DNA from: Aquabacter sp. L1I39
GTDB taxonomy: Bacteria > Pseudomonadota > Alphaproteobacteria > Rhizobiales > Xanthobacteraceae
Length of the DNA: 64,000 nucleotides
Direction of reading: 5' to 3'
NCBI RefSeq assembly: GCF_017742835.1
Contig: NZ_CP072392.1
Location: forward strand, 1,257,827 to 1,321,826
In this document: piece by piece, positions 17,219 through 28,407 of the stretch
Position numbering within the stretch: position 1 is the stretch's first letter
How the letters are laid out: each line of letters begins with the position of its first letter
Position numbers and translations under genes: made by a program
The notes under the pieces: model-generated
Databases searched by the model: none
Seen by the model: the letters and a program-made list of their open reading frames with translations, nothing else
What the model was told of the DNA's origin: nothing

Positions 17219-18331
17219 TTGCAGCTTCAACTGAGCGAGGAGCAGCGCCTGCTCGCGGACACCACCCGGCGCCTGCTGGACCGGCACCACCATGTCAGCC
17301 GGCGCGAGATGGGGATCGCCGGGAGCGACGCGGGACTCTGGACCACCTTCGCCGAGGCCGGCCTGCTTAGCCTGCTCGTGCCGGAGGCACAGGGCGGCCT
17401 CGGAGCTGGCGGCGTCGAGACCCATATCGTGATGGAGGAGATGGGTCGGGCTCTGGTGGCTGTGCCCTATCCCGAAGCCGCGGTGATGGCCACATGCCTG
17501 ATCGCGGATCTTGCAAGCCCAGCCCAGCGGGACACATGGCTGCCGGCCATGGCCGAAGGACACCTTCTCCTCGTTCCGGCGCTGGCCGAGCCGCAGACTG
17601 GCTATGGCCTTTCCACGCCTGGCACCGTCGCCACCCGGCATGCGGACGGATTCGTCCTGAACGGCCACAAGAGTGTCGTCGTCGCAGGCGATGCGGCAGA
17701 CGGTCTCCTCGTCTCCGCTCGCGCCGAAGAGGCCGTCTGCCTCTTCCATGTGCCGCGAGACGCACCCGGTGTCCGGACGCTGGCCTATCCCACCATCCAT
17801 GGCGGGACGGCGGCGGAGATCACATTCGAGGGCGTGCGCGTGGGGGAGGATGCAAGCGTCGGCGTGCCAGGCGCGGCGGGGCCGGCCATTGCGGCGGCTG
17901 CGGACCGCGGGGCAGCCGCCTTGTGCGCGGAGAGTGTCGGCATCATGACCGCCCTGTTCGAGGCGGTGCTTGCCTACGTCAAGCAGCGCCGGCAGTTCGG
18001 CGCCACCGTCGGCAGCTTCCAGGCGGTTCAGCATCAGCTCGTGGATGCATTGCTGCTGCTGGAGGAGGCACGCTCCCTCGCCTGGCTCGCCTCAAGTTCG
18101 CTCCATCTGCCCCCGCAACAGCGCGGCCTGCGGGTCTCAGCAGCCAAGCACAAGGCCGACGTCGCCTCGCGCCATATCGCCGAGAAGGCCGTCCAGTTGC
18201 ACGGCGGAATCGGCATGACCGACGAGCTTCCCATCGGCCGCTACATGCGCCGTCTCATCGCCATCCAGCACACCCTCGGCGACGCCGATTTCCACCTGCG
18301 CCGCTTCGCGGCGTCGGGCGCAGCCGCCTGA
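17219..18331 (+). CDS. Acyl-CoA dehydrogenase (second of tandem pair, TTG start)
   Basis: Homology begins LQLQLSEEQRLLADTTRRLL, directly after TTG 17219, which has GAGG 8 bp upstream; I therefore place the start at TTG, giving 370 residues. The C-terminus carries YVKQRRQFGATVGSFQAVQHQL and AVQLHGGIGMTDELPIGRYMRR, typical of the less conserved partner subunit in ACAD heteromers. The short distance to the preceding gene supports co-translation and complex formation. Together they should desaturate an acyl-CoA produced by the CoA-transferase. Confidence 0.88.
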   Translation: MQLQLSEEQRLLADTTRRLLDRHHHVSRREMGIAGSDAGLWTTFAEAGLLSLLVPEAQGGLGAGGVETHIVMEEMGRALVAVPYPEAAVMATCLIADLASPAQRDTWLPAMAEGHLLLVPALAEPQTGYGLSTPGTVATRHADGFVLNGHKSVVVAGDAADGLLVSARAEEAVCLFHVPRDAPGVRTLAYPTIHGGTAAEITFEGVRVGEDASVGVPGAAGPAIAAAADRGAAALCAESVGIMTALFEAVLAYVKQRRQFGATVGSFQAVQHQLVDALLLLEEARSLAWLASSSLHLPPQQRGLRVSAAKHKADVASRHIAEKAVQLHGGIGMTDELPIGRYMRRLIAIQHTLGDADFHLRRFAASGAAA

Positions 18332-18367
18332 CCGGCACCGCCAATCCGCACATTCTGGAATACCGAC

Positions 18368-20479
<2,112 letters not shown>

Positions 20480-20591
20480 GGAACGGCACATGTCGCGGAT
20501 GCGAGCGGTGCCCGGCGATGGGGCGAGCACGAGAGGTTTCGCAGCAGCCCTGGGCGAGGCTCCCCTCTCGCCGGCCGTTGACCGGGGGGCT

Positions 20592-21518
20592 ATGATCCCA
20601 ACCATGGGATACGATTCCACCGCCGCGTACATGCGTTACGATCTCACCGACCTCAAGCTCTTTCGAGCGATCGCCGAGACCGAGAGCCTGTCGGCTGGAG
20701 CGGCTCAAATCTACCTGTCTCCCGGTTCGGCGAGCTACCGGCTGAAGAACCTGGAGCGCACCGTGGGCACGGCGCTTTTCCTGCGCACGCCCAAGGGCAT
20801 GGAACTGACGCCAGCGGGCACGAACCTGCTGAAGCATGTGGCGCGGGTGTTCGCCGACCTCGAATGCATGCACGGTGAGATGAGCAGCTTCGCGAAGGGC
20901 ATGCGGGGCAGCATCCGGCTATTCGCCAATAGTAGCTCTCTGAACGGTTTCCTTCCTCGGGATCTTGCCGCTTTCTTGGTGGCGAATGATCAGGTCAACA
21001 TCGAGCTGGAAGAGCACAATAGCGACGACATCGTACTCGCGGTGAGCGATGGAATTGCCAACATCGGCATCATGGCGAGCGAGATCGAATCGGGCAACCT
21101 TCAGGTGTTCCCCTATGCGGAGGACGACCTCGTCGTCGTGGTTCCCGAAGGGCATCCGCTGGCCGGCCGCTCCGCAATCCGCTTCGATGAAGCGCTTGGT
21201 TGCGATTTCGTGTGCATGCACCGAACCACAAGCAATTTCCAATTTCTTTCTGCTACGGCTGCGCGGCTCGGAAAGCACCTGAGGGTACGCATCCACGCCC
21301 AGAACTTCGCCACGGTCCTCCAACTCGTCGCATCTGATGTGGGCGTCGCTCTGGTCCCGCGCAGCGTTATCGGCAATGCAGCAAGCGAAAGAAGCTGCAT
21401 CGCCATTCCGCTGATCGACGAATGGGCACACCGCAAGCTGAAGATCGTGGTGCGCGACATCGGCAGCAGCCCCGGATTCCTGAAGAGCCTGGTCGATCAT
21501 CTGCTGCAACGCGTCTGA
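20592..21518 (+). CDS. LysR-family transcriptional regulator of the acyl-CoA cassette
   Basis: The protein has the LysR winged helix (YDLTDLKLFRAIAETESLSAGAAQIYLSPGSASYRLKNLE) and a periplasmic-binding-like effector domain with VVVVPEGHPLAG. The start could be ATG 20592, which has a G-rich ribosome site just upstream (308 residues), or ATG 20631 (295 residues), where family similarity begins. It is not divergent from a target gene but lies within the cluster, between the hydratase/dehydrogenase fusion and the CaiB-like gene. Regulation of either block by the imported acid or its CoA ester is inferred. Confidence 0.88.
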   Translation: MIPTMGYDSTAAYMRYDLTDLKLFRAIAETESLSAGAAQIYLSPGSASYRLKNLERTVGTALFLRTPKGMELTPAGTNLLKHVARVFADLECMHGEMSSFAKGMRGSIRLFANSSSLNGFLPRDLAAFLVANDQVNIELEEHNSDDIVLAVSDGIANIGIMASEIESGNLQVFPYAEDDLVVVVPEGHPLAGRSAIRFDEALGCDFVCMHRTTSNFQFLSATAARLGKHLRVRIHAQNFATVLQLVASDVGVALVPRSVIGNAASERSCIAIPLIDEWAHRKLKIVVRDIGSSPGFLKSLVDHLLQRV

Positions 21519-22151
21519 TCCGGGCCGGGAGTTTCGGCGTCCCGCCCGGCCGACCACCCACCACCGGACGGCAGAGTGACCCGCGCCATTCGATTGCGGC
21601 ACCGTCGCGAGTGCGATGGCCGTGACCGGGCAGCCTTCGCGGAACCCAGTTGGAACTTGCCCTCCGGGAAGTGGCGAAAGAACGAGCCTTTATGCCAGGA
21701 CGTCGACGCCGATATTCCCTCCGGCGTCTATTGGGCATGGCGTCGCCTGTGCCTACGCAGGGACTACCAACGGTCGGAATGGGGGCAGCCTCTCCGCGCC
21801 CGCGCGTCGAGGCGGCGCCCTTTTCGCTCACCATTGTGCCAATCTAGGACGACATCCTCATTGCGCCGCACATGGTCAGCAAGCTGCCGTGGCTCTATCC
21901 ACATGCCGATCTGCATGAATCCCTTCTGGATCCGCGCCGGATCTGGCCGAAGGCCATCGCCCAAGACAGCGCCTTGCTGCAACGCAACGCCGCCTGCTGG
22001 CCGCTCATCGCCGCGCCTCTCGCGGGCTGAAGCAGGCGGACCAGCCATTCCAAATGGCTGAACGCGCCCTTCCATTCTTTAAGCTGGCCAATGACCCGCC
22101 CCCGTCACAGGTTCCCGCTCAGGCCGGCATGCCCGGCAACGGGGAAGAGTG
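21519..22151. other. 633-bp gap without a recognisable gene
   Basis: Several short frames overlap here but none resembles a family I know, and frames change without a consistent coding pattern. One stretch (about 21850-22030) reads like protein (PWLYPHADLHESLLDP) before a stop, so a decayed gene is possible. The final bases carry the ribosome site of the CaiB-like gene. A promoter for that second block probably lies here, but I could not identify it. Confidence 0.35.
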
Positions 22152-23372
22152 ATGTCGTTGCAAAATGCCCTTGCCGGGGTCCGGGTTCTCGACCTGTCCC
22201 GCATCCTTGCGGGCCCGTGGTGCGCGCAGAACCTCTCGGACTTGGGAGCGGACGTAATCAAGGTCGAGGGCATCGCTTCCGGCGACGACACGCGCGGATG
22301 GGGTCCGCCCTTCCTCATGTCGGAGGAGCAGGAGCGGCTGTCCGCGTACTTCCTGTGCTGCAATCGCGGCAAGCGCTCCATCGCGATCGACTTCGCGCAG
22401 CCGGAAGGTGCCGAGCTGGTGCGGCGGCTCGCAGCGCAAACGGACGTCGTGATCGAGAATTTCAAGAGCGGTTCGCTGGCCAAATTCGGGCTCGACTATC
22501 CGAGCCTGCGGTCAGTCAATCCGCGACTGGTTTACGTTTCCATCACTGGCTTCGGCCAGGACGGGCCCATGGCCGGCCGACCGGGATACGACTACGTGTT
22601 CCAGGGCATGACAGGCCTCATGAGCTACACCGGCATCCAAGATGGGCTGCCCGGTGCGGGTCCTCTGCGCACCGGGGTGGCCGTCGTCGATCTGATGACC
22701 GGAATGTATGCCACCATGGCCGTGCAGGCTGCCCTGTGGCAACGCGAACGCACGGGCGAAGGCCAGCAGATCGATATCGCGCTGCTTGATGTGGGCGTCG
22801 CGCTCAATGCGAACCAGGGCATGAACTATCTTGTTTCCGGCGAGCCGTCGCCGCGGACCGGCAACGCCCACCCCAACTGCGCGCCCTACGAAGTGTTCAC
22901 CTGCCGTGACGGTCACATGATTTTGGCCATCGGCAATGACGGGCAATTTCAGCGATTCTGCACCCTCGCGGGGCGGAACGATCTGGCTACCGACCCTCGC
23001 TATCAGACCAATGCGGGCCGCATCGAGCACCTGCCCGACCTGCGGCGGGAGATCGCCGGCATCCTTGTCCAACGCGAACGGGCCGAGTGGGGCCGCATGC
23101 TGGAGGCGGCCGGCGTGCCATGGGGTCCGATCCGCCAACTCCACGAGGTGTTTGCAGATGAGCAGGTGCAGCACCGCCATCTGCTGCAGAGTCTTCATCA
23201 TCCCCGTATCGGCGACATTCCGAGCGTGCGGAACCCGGCGCTTCCACCGGTTACGGGGGAAGTCGCGCCGCCGCCGCCGCTGCTCGGCGAACATACCCAC
23301 GAGATCCTGACGGACCTCGGCCTCGCGGAGGGGGAGATCGCATTCCTGCGCGCGCGCAGGGCGGTGGCCTGA
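22152..23372 (+). CDS. CaiB/BaiF (family III) CoA-transferase
   Basis: The 406-residue protein has the family III hallmarks: LAGVRVLDLSRILAGPWC at the N-terminus, the catalytic Asp in VVDLMTGMYA near residue 180, and GNAHPNCAPYEVF. Such enzymes move CoA between acids through an aspartyl anhydride. A second, mechanistically different CoA-transferase (14667-15992) is in the same cluster, so two acids or two steps are probably activated. ATG 22152 and GTG 22149 are adjacent alternatives after GGGGAAGAG. Confidence 0.92.
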   Translation: MSLQNALAGVRVLDLSRILAGPWCAQNLSDLGADVIKVEGIASGDDTRGWGPPFLMSEEQERLSAYFLCCNRGKRSIAIDFAQPEGAELVRRLAAQTDVVIENFKSGSLAKFGLDYPSLRSVNPRLVYVSITGFGQDGPMAGRPGYDYVFQGMTGLMSYTGIQDGLPGAGPLRTGVAVVDLMTGMYATMAVQAALWQRERTGEGQQIDIALLDVGVALNANQGMNYLVSGEPSPRTGNAHPNCAPYEVFTCRDGHMILAIGNDGQFQRFCTLAGRNDLATDPRYQTNAGRIEHLPDLRREIAGILVQRERAEWGRMLEAAGVPWGPIRQLHEVFADEQVQHRHLLQSLHHPRIGDIPSVRNPALPPVTGEVAPPPPLLGEHTHEILTDLGLAEGEIAFLRARRAVA

Positions 23373-23429
23373 GCCACCGGCACTCAAATACGACACCCGC
23401 AACCAGAAGAAGATTCGAGGGAGGCAGAC

Positions 23430-24419
23430 ATGATCACGACGACACGCCGGAGGGTCCTTGCCGTAACCGGAGCCTTGCTGGCGCTATGGCCCGCCGCCGC
23501 GATGGCGGGGAGCCCGGATGGCTACCCCCAGCGGCCGGTTCAAGTGATCGTGCCCTATGCGCCCGGCGGGACGACCGACATCATCGCTCGCATCGTGGCG
23601 CAGAAGCTTCCGAGCGTACTCGGCCAGCCCTTCGTCGTCCTCAATAAGCCAGGCGCGGGCGGCGCGGTGGGATCCGAATTCGCCGCGAAGCAACCAGCGG
23701 ATGGCTATACGCTGGTCATGGCGGTGGAAAGCTCGCACGCCGTCAATCCCAACGTCTACAAAGAGAAACGGTACGATCCGGTCAAGGATTTCACGCCGAT
23801 CAGCAACCTTGCCGACGTGCCCAACGTGTTGGTGGTGAACCCGTCCCTGCCGGCCAAGGACTTCGCCGCCTTCCTCGCCGAGATCAAGGCCAACCCGGGC
23901 AAGTACAACTTCGGCTCCTCGGGGTATGGCGGCCTTAGCCATATGAATGGCGAGCTGTTCATGTCGGTCACGGGCGCCAAGTTGCAGCATATCCCGTACA
24001 AGGGTCTCGGTCCCGCTCTCGCCGATCTCATGACCGGCCAGATCTCGGTGGTGTTCGACAACATTCCCTCGTCGGCGCCCTTTATCGCCGCGGGCAAGAT
24101 CCGTCCCCTCGCGGTGGCCGCGCCGAAGCGCTTGGACATTCTGCCGGATGTACCCACCTACAAGGAGCTGGGGCTCGAAGCGATGAACAACCCGTCCTGG
24201 TTCGGCATTGCCGCTCCGGCCGGAACGCCCGCCCCGATCGTCGACAAGCTGAACGCGGCCATACGCACGGCGCTCGCCGATCCGGAGGTGGCGGCCGCCA
24301 TCGAGAAACAGGGGGCGTTTCCCGCCTGGACCACGCCGCAGGCGTTTGGCGACCTGATCGCCAAGCAGAATGCCTCCTGGGCGAAGATCGTCGAAGACAT
24401 CAAGTTCGAGAAGCTCTGA
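23430..24419 (+). CDS. Bug/TctC-family receptor (second of two)
   Basis: The 329-residue protein has a Sec-type leader (RRRVLAVTGALLALWPAAAMA) and the Bug pattern YPQRPVQVIVPYAPGGTTDIIARIV, PYKGLGPALADLMTGQ and LPDVPTYKELG. It is only distantly like the receptor at 12058. As there, no TctA or TctB gene is present. Two receptors in one degradative cluster suggest uptake or sensing of two related acids. Confidence 0.9.
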   Translation: MITTTRRRVLAVTGALLALWPAAAMAGSPDGYPQRPVQVIVPYAPGGTTDIIARIVAQKLPSVLGQPFVVLNKPGAGGAVGSEFAAKQPADGYTLVMAVESSHAVNPNVYKEKRYDPVKDFTPISNLADVPNVLVVNPSLPAKDFAAFLAEIKANPGKYNFGSSGYGGLSHMNGELFMSVTGAKLQHIPYKGLGPALADLMTGQISVVFDNIPSSAPFIAAGKIRPLAVAAPKRLDILPDVPTYKELGLEAMNNPSWFGIAAPAGTPAPIVDKLNAAIRTALADPEVAAAIEKQGAFPAWTTPQAFGDLIAKQNASWAKIVEDIKFEKL

Positions 24420-24423
24420 GCCC

Positions 24424-25206
24424 ATGGAAAGCGAATATTGCGCCCTCACGGACCGCCCCGACGGGGTCTCCACCCTCACCATCACCAATGCCCGGCGCGC
24501 CAATGTGCTGAGCACTCCGGTCATGGCCGCACTGCTGGATGCCCTTGGTCGCCTCGCCGTGCGGGAAGACTTGCGCGCGCTCGTCCTGACCGGCAGCGGG
24601 GATCGCAGCTTCATCGCCGGGGCCGACCTCGGCGAGATGGCGACACTCGACCAGGAGAGCGGCGAGCGCTTCATCTCGATGCTGCGGGACCTGTGCGAGG
24701 CGGTGCGCGCGCTGCCAGTGCCGGTTGTCGCCCGCATCGGCGGCTGGTGCATCGGTGGCGGGCTGGAATTGGCCATGTCGTGCGACCTGCGAGTTGCAGC
24801 GGCGCGGGCCAAGTTCGCCATGCCAGAGGTGAAGGTCGGCATTCCCTCGGTCATCCACGCGGCGTTGATGCCCCGCCTGATCGGCGCGGGGCGGGCCCGC
24901 TGGATGATCCTGACCGGCGAAAGCATCGACGCCGCCAAGGCCCTCGACTGGGGCCTCATTGACAGGCTGACCCCGGATGACACGCTCGACGCCGGCGTGG
25001 AGGAGACCCTCGCGCCGATCCTGGCCTGCGGCCCCCAGGTGATCCGGGCTCAAAAGGTGCTGCTGCGGCAGTGGGACGAGTTGCCCCTGGGCGCAGTGGT
25101 GGCGGCGAGCGTGAAGACCTTCGGCGCGGCATTCACGACCGGGGAGCCCCAGAGCGCCATGCAAGCCTTTCTGGACCACAAGGCGAAGGCTCAGGCCAAC
25201 CGCTGA
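24424..25206 (+). CDS. Enoyl-CoA hydratase/isomerase (crotonase family)
   Basis: The 260-residue single-domain crotonase has the oxyanion-hole segments FIAGADLGEM and GGWCIGGGLELAMSCD, and the second-Glu segment MPEVKVGIPS. It begins 4 bp after the Bug receptor stop, so it is co-transcribed. Because the FadB-like fusion already supplies a hydratase, this one probably serves a different acyl-CoA, such as a branched intermediate, or acts as an isomerase. Confidence 0.9.
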   Translation: MESEYCALTDRPDGVSTLTITNARRANVLSTPVMAALLDALGRLAVREDLRALVLTGSGDRSFIAGADLGEMATLDQESGERFISMLRDLCEAVRALPVPVVARIGGWCIGGGLELAMSCDLRVAAARAKFAMPEVKVGIPSVIHAALMPRLIGAGRARWMILTGESIDAAKALDWGLIDRLTPDDTLDAGVEETLAPILACGPQVIRAQKVLLRQWDELPLGAVVAASVKTFGAAFTTGEPQSAMQAFLDHKAKAQANR

Positions 25207-25548
25207 TGGACAAAGGGGCTGCGACTGAAATGGCGTGGCCCTGTTTTCGTGGCCTCCACCGCCTCCGCCGCCATGAACCGCATCTGGACGCGGGCATCCG
25301 GTCCGAGCCGCGGGAAGAGCACTTAGGTGATGAGAGCCACACGTCGCCAGCACGAGGCGTTCTGCGGGGACAATGCCCCATCCGCCTTGGCGTCATCTTC
25401 CCAATGGGCCGGTTGCGGCCGTTTCGCCGGGAGCGTCGCTCCAACGGAGGACCGTCAAGACCACCCCGAATCGCGGCATGCCGGCTTCAAGCCGTTCGAG
25501 ACATTCGGCGAAACAAATTCCCCGGATCCGCATGGGAGGACCGGAACG
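25207..25548. other. Gap upstream of the MaoC gene, no gene recognised
   Basis: This 342-bp stretch has no convincing coding frame on either strand. It ends with GGGAGG about 12 bp upstream of the ATG of the MaoC-type gene. It may carry a separate promoter or the remains of a lost gene; I see no repeat or hairpin that decides. Confidence 0.35.
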
Positions 25549-26430
25549 ATGATCGACTACCACCGGCTCAAGGCGACCGATCTCGGGTGCTGTGAGCAGA
25601 CCTACACGGCCCCCCAGTGCATCCTCTACGCGCTCGGCGTGGGGGCTGGCCTCGCCGCGGAACAGGGCTTCGGAGATGAGACCCACTTCCTCTACGAAGA
25701 AGGTCTCCAGGCCGTGCCGACCATGGCCCATGTACTGGCCTATCCCGGCTTCTGGATGCGGGAGCCGGAGCACGGCATCGACTGGCGCATGGTCGTCCAC
25801 GGGGAGCAGCGCATGCGCCTCCTCGGACCTATCCCTGTAGCGGGCCGTGTCTGCAGCCGCAGCCGCATTTCCGCGGTGTCCGACAGGGGCCAGCAAACAG
25901 GTGCCGTGGTGGTGGTCGAGCGCCACCTATTCGAGGCGGAGACGGGCCGCCTGCTGGCGATGATCGAGCAGGTGAATGTCTGCCGCGGCGACGGTGGCTA
26001 TGCGAGGGGTGACCCCGCCCTTTCCGATGCCGGGCTCGCACCCATTCCTCGCCCGCCGGCGCGCGCGCCCGATCACGTGCGCTATCTGCCCACCGCACGT
26101 AACCAAGCAGCGATCTATCGCCTCAACGGCGACCTGAACCCCCTGCATGTCGATCGGCAAAGCGCGCGGGCGGCAGGCTTCGCCGCTCCGATCTTGCACG
26201 GGCTATCCCTTGCGGGGATCGCGTGCCGGGCGATCCTTCTGGATGCGCCCGCATCAGAGCTGGCGCAGTTCAACATACGCTTCAGCGCGCCAGTCTATCC
26301 CGGCGAAACGGTGGTGGTGGAGACCTGGGAGGAAGGCGGTCTGGCATTTCGCTGCTCCGACGCTCTGGGCGCGCGCGTGCTTGCCTTCGGTTCAGCCGCG
26401 TTCGGTGCCATGGCAACCACCCATGTCTGA
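25549..26430 (+). CDS. MaoC-family (R)-specific enoyl-CoA hydratase/dehydratase, double hot-dog
   Basis: The 293-residue protein is long enough for two hot-dog folds. The C-terminal one carries the hydratase 2 motif YRLNGDLNPLHVDRQSA near residues 188-205, with the catalytic Asp and His, and GFAAPILHGLSLAG. The N-terminal fold (VPTMAHVLAYPGFW) is the non-catalytic half, as in MFE-2 hydratase domains. It is the last intact gene of the cassette before the IS remnant at 26467. MaoC hydratases with tandem ACADs and thiolase-like/DUF35 pairs are typical of steroid and isoprenoid side-chain pathways. Confidence 0.9.
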   Translation: MIDYHRLKATDLGCCEQTYTAPQCILYALGVGAGLAAEQGFGDETHFLYEEGLQAVPTMAHVLAYPGFWMREPEHGIDWRMVVHGEQRMRLLGPIPVAGRVCSRSRISAVSDRGQQTGAVVVVERHLFEAETGRLLAMIEQVNVCRGDGGYARGDPALSDAGLAPIPRPPARAPDHVRYLPTARNQAAIYRLNGDLNPLHVDRQSARAAGFAAPILHGLSLAGIACRAILLDAPASELAQFNIRFSAPVYPGETVVVETWEEGGLAFRCSDALGARVLAFGSAAFGAMATTHV

Positions 26431-26466
26431 TAAGGTCTGCGAAATGCCGCGGCCGCGGTGACTGGT

Positions 26467-27190
26467 CACTTCGCCCGCCGCTTGGGCCGCTAGAGCGCGC
26501 CCCGGATCCATGCGGTCCTGAGGGGGCACGGCCGGCGCGTGGGCCGGTCCCGGATCGAGCGGCTCATGCGCCGCGCCGGCATCCGGGCCTCGCCGCCGTG
26601 CCAAGGCGCACGCGGACGACCGACAGCCGCCATTCCTATCCGATCGCGCCCAACCGGCTCGCCCGCAACGTCATGACCTCAACCCCGAACCAGGTCTGGC
26701 TGGCGGACCTCACTTACATCCCCACAGGCGAAGGCTGGCTCACCCTTGCCGGCGTGCTCGACATGCACACCCGCAAGCTGGTCGGCTGGTCCATCCGCGA
26801 GACCTTGCACACCCAGATCGCGCTGGAAGCCCTCGCCATCGCCACCGCGCGCCAGAGGCCGCCGCCCGGCCTGATCCACCATTCGGACCGCGGCATTCAA
26901 TATGCTGCCGAGGCCTATCGCGGGGCGCTTGCCACCGCGGGCATCACCCCATCCATGAGCCGAAAGGGCGATTGCTGGGACAACGCACCGATGGAGAGCT
27001 TCTTCCACACCCTCAAAGCCGAGCGCGTCCATCATCGCCTCTATGCCACCCGGGCCGAGGCGCGGCGGGACCTGTTCGGGTACATAGAGGGCTTCTACAA
27101 TTCCCGCCGCCTGCACTCGGCCCTCGGCTATATCAGCCCTGCCGAGATGGAACGCAGAGCGGCTTAACCCCGTCCACTTTTTCGGGGGAG
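26467..27190 (+). mobile_element. IS3-family element remnant: decayed orfB transposase and right end
   Basis: The C-terminal two-thirds of an IS3-family DDE transposase is readable. SAPRIHAVLRGHGRRVG follows a TAG where Tyr is expected, a frameshift follows near 26600, and then a long intact core runs from about 26640 to 27167 (TPNQVWLADLTYIPTGEG, LIHHSDRGIQYA, SRKGDCWDNAPMESFF). The catalytic DDE residues sit in ADLTY, HSDRG and the Glu of MESFF. After the stop, CCACTTTTTCGGGGGA at 27175-27190 is the right inverted repeat. The 5' end and orfA are missing, so it cannot transpose. A second copy of its 3' end lies inverted at 36965-37171. Confidence 0.85.
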
Positions 27191-28360
27191 GATCACCCGC
27201 CGAGGCACACGCGCGCAGCTTCCGGCGGATTGCCGTCGGCAGAGAACGCATCGCTTGCCACGATACCGATGCCTGTCGCCTGCATTTGGCCGACAACGGC
27301 AGAGCGCGTCCACGGCTCCGGCAGTTCCACCCAGAGATTGAAGCTGAGCGGATCGGCCCGGAAGGTGCCCGTGGGGAGGATTTCCTTCGCCAGCGCCTGA
27401 CGCGCTGCCGTTTCCGCTCGGATGAAGCGCAGGATGGTGTCGGCCTTGCCATCCTCGATCCAGCGTGTGGCGAGGGCGGTGGTGAGCGGGGAAGCCATTA
27501 CATGGGCCGCCCGCAGCATCGCTGCGAAAGGCCAGCCCGCCTTCGCTTCGGGCGCGATCACATAAGCGGCGCGCAAACCCGCACCGATGCATTTTGCCAG
27601 CCCCGCCACATGCCAGGTGAGATCCGGCGCAATGGCCGCCAGCGGAGGCAGGCCGTGGGCGGGAATGAAGCCGTAGGCGTCATCCTCCACAATCCTCAGC
27701 CCCGTGCGGCGGGCGACCGCGATGATGCCAGTCCGGCGGGTTTCCGGCATGGGCAAAGTCTTGGGGTTGTGGAGCGGGGGTTGAGATAGAGCGCTTTGGG
27801 CTGGTGTCGCTTTACCGCATCCGCGAGCGCAATGGGGGGGCGATGCCATCGGCGTCCATGGGCAGGCCGATCAGAATGATGCCGAGCCGGGCAGCGATGG
27901 AGCGGGCGCCGGGATAGGTGAGCGCCTCGCAAAGGATCACATCTCCGGGCTTTGCCAGCAGCGAAAAGATGCCCACAAGCGCCGCATGGGCGCCGGGTGT
28001 GACGAACACCCGCTCCTGCGCCGGCACGAGCGCGCGGCAGCCGAGGCAGGCGGAGGCCGCATCCTTGTCCGCCGGTGCGCCGCCGAAGCTATGGTAGCTC
28101 AGAAGTGCCAGGAGATCACGGCTCACTTCCGCCAGCCCCTCCTGCATCCGCGCCACGAGATCGGGATCATCCGGCTCCGGTGGCAGGTTCATGGTGAGAT
28201 CGACGAGATCCGGGCGCGCCGTGCGGGGATGCGGCCCGGCCTTGGGCAGGCCGCACACGAACGTTCCCTGACTGACCCTGCTTTCCACCAGCCCGCGCTT
28301 CTGGGCTTCCACATAACCGCGCGCCACAGTCGTGAAGTCGACATCGAGACGGCTTTGCAG
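27191..28360 (-). pseudogene. MocR-type (GntR/aminotransferase fusion) regulator, truncated and frameshifted
   Basis: Reading the minus strand, the remnant begins inside the winged helix (LDVDFTTVARGYVEAQKRGL) and continues into the PLP aminotransferase-like domain (VFVTPGAHAALVGIFSLLAKPGD). A frameshift occurs at a run of seven Cs near 27834 (GIAPP then ALADAVKRHQPKALYLNP in the next frame), and another near 27785 (LHNPKTLPMP). The remainder, IVEDDAYGFIPAHG to EAARVCLGG, is intact but stops exactly where the IS3 right end begins, so the last 20-odd residues are lost. The 5' end is missing too, against the transporter gene. It is inactive. Confidence 0.85.
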
Positions 28361-28369
28361 GCGGCCTCC

Positions 28370-28406
28370 ATCTGGGGCTGCCGGGAGGTTTCCGGCAGCC
28401 CCAGAT
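28370..28406. terminator. Perfect 15-bp stem-loop directly after the transporter stop codon
   Basis: ATCTGGGGCTGCCGG at 28370-28384 is exactly complementary to 28392-28406, with a 7-nt loop. It begins two bases after the stop of the aromatic acid transporter, the last gene of the minus-strand operon, so it is well placed to end that transcript or protect its 3' end. There is no U-tract after it in the minus direction, so intrinsic termination would be imperfect. Confidence 0.5.
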
Positions 28407-28407
28407 A

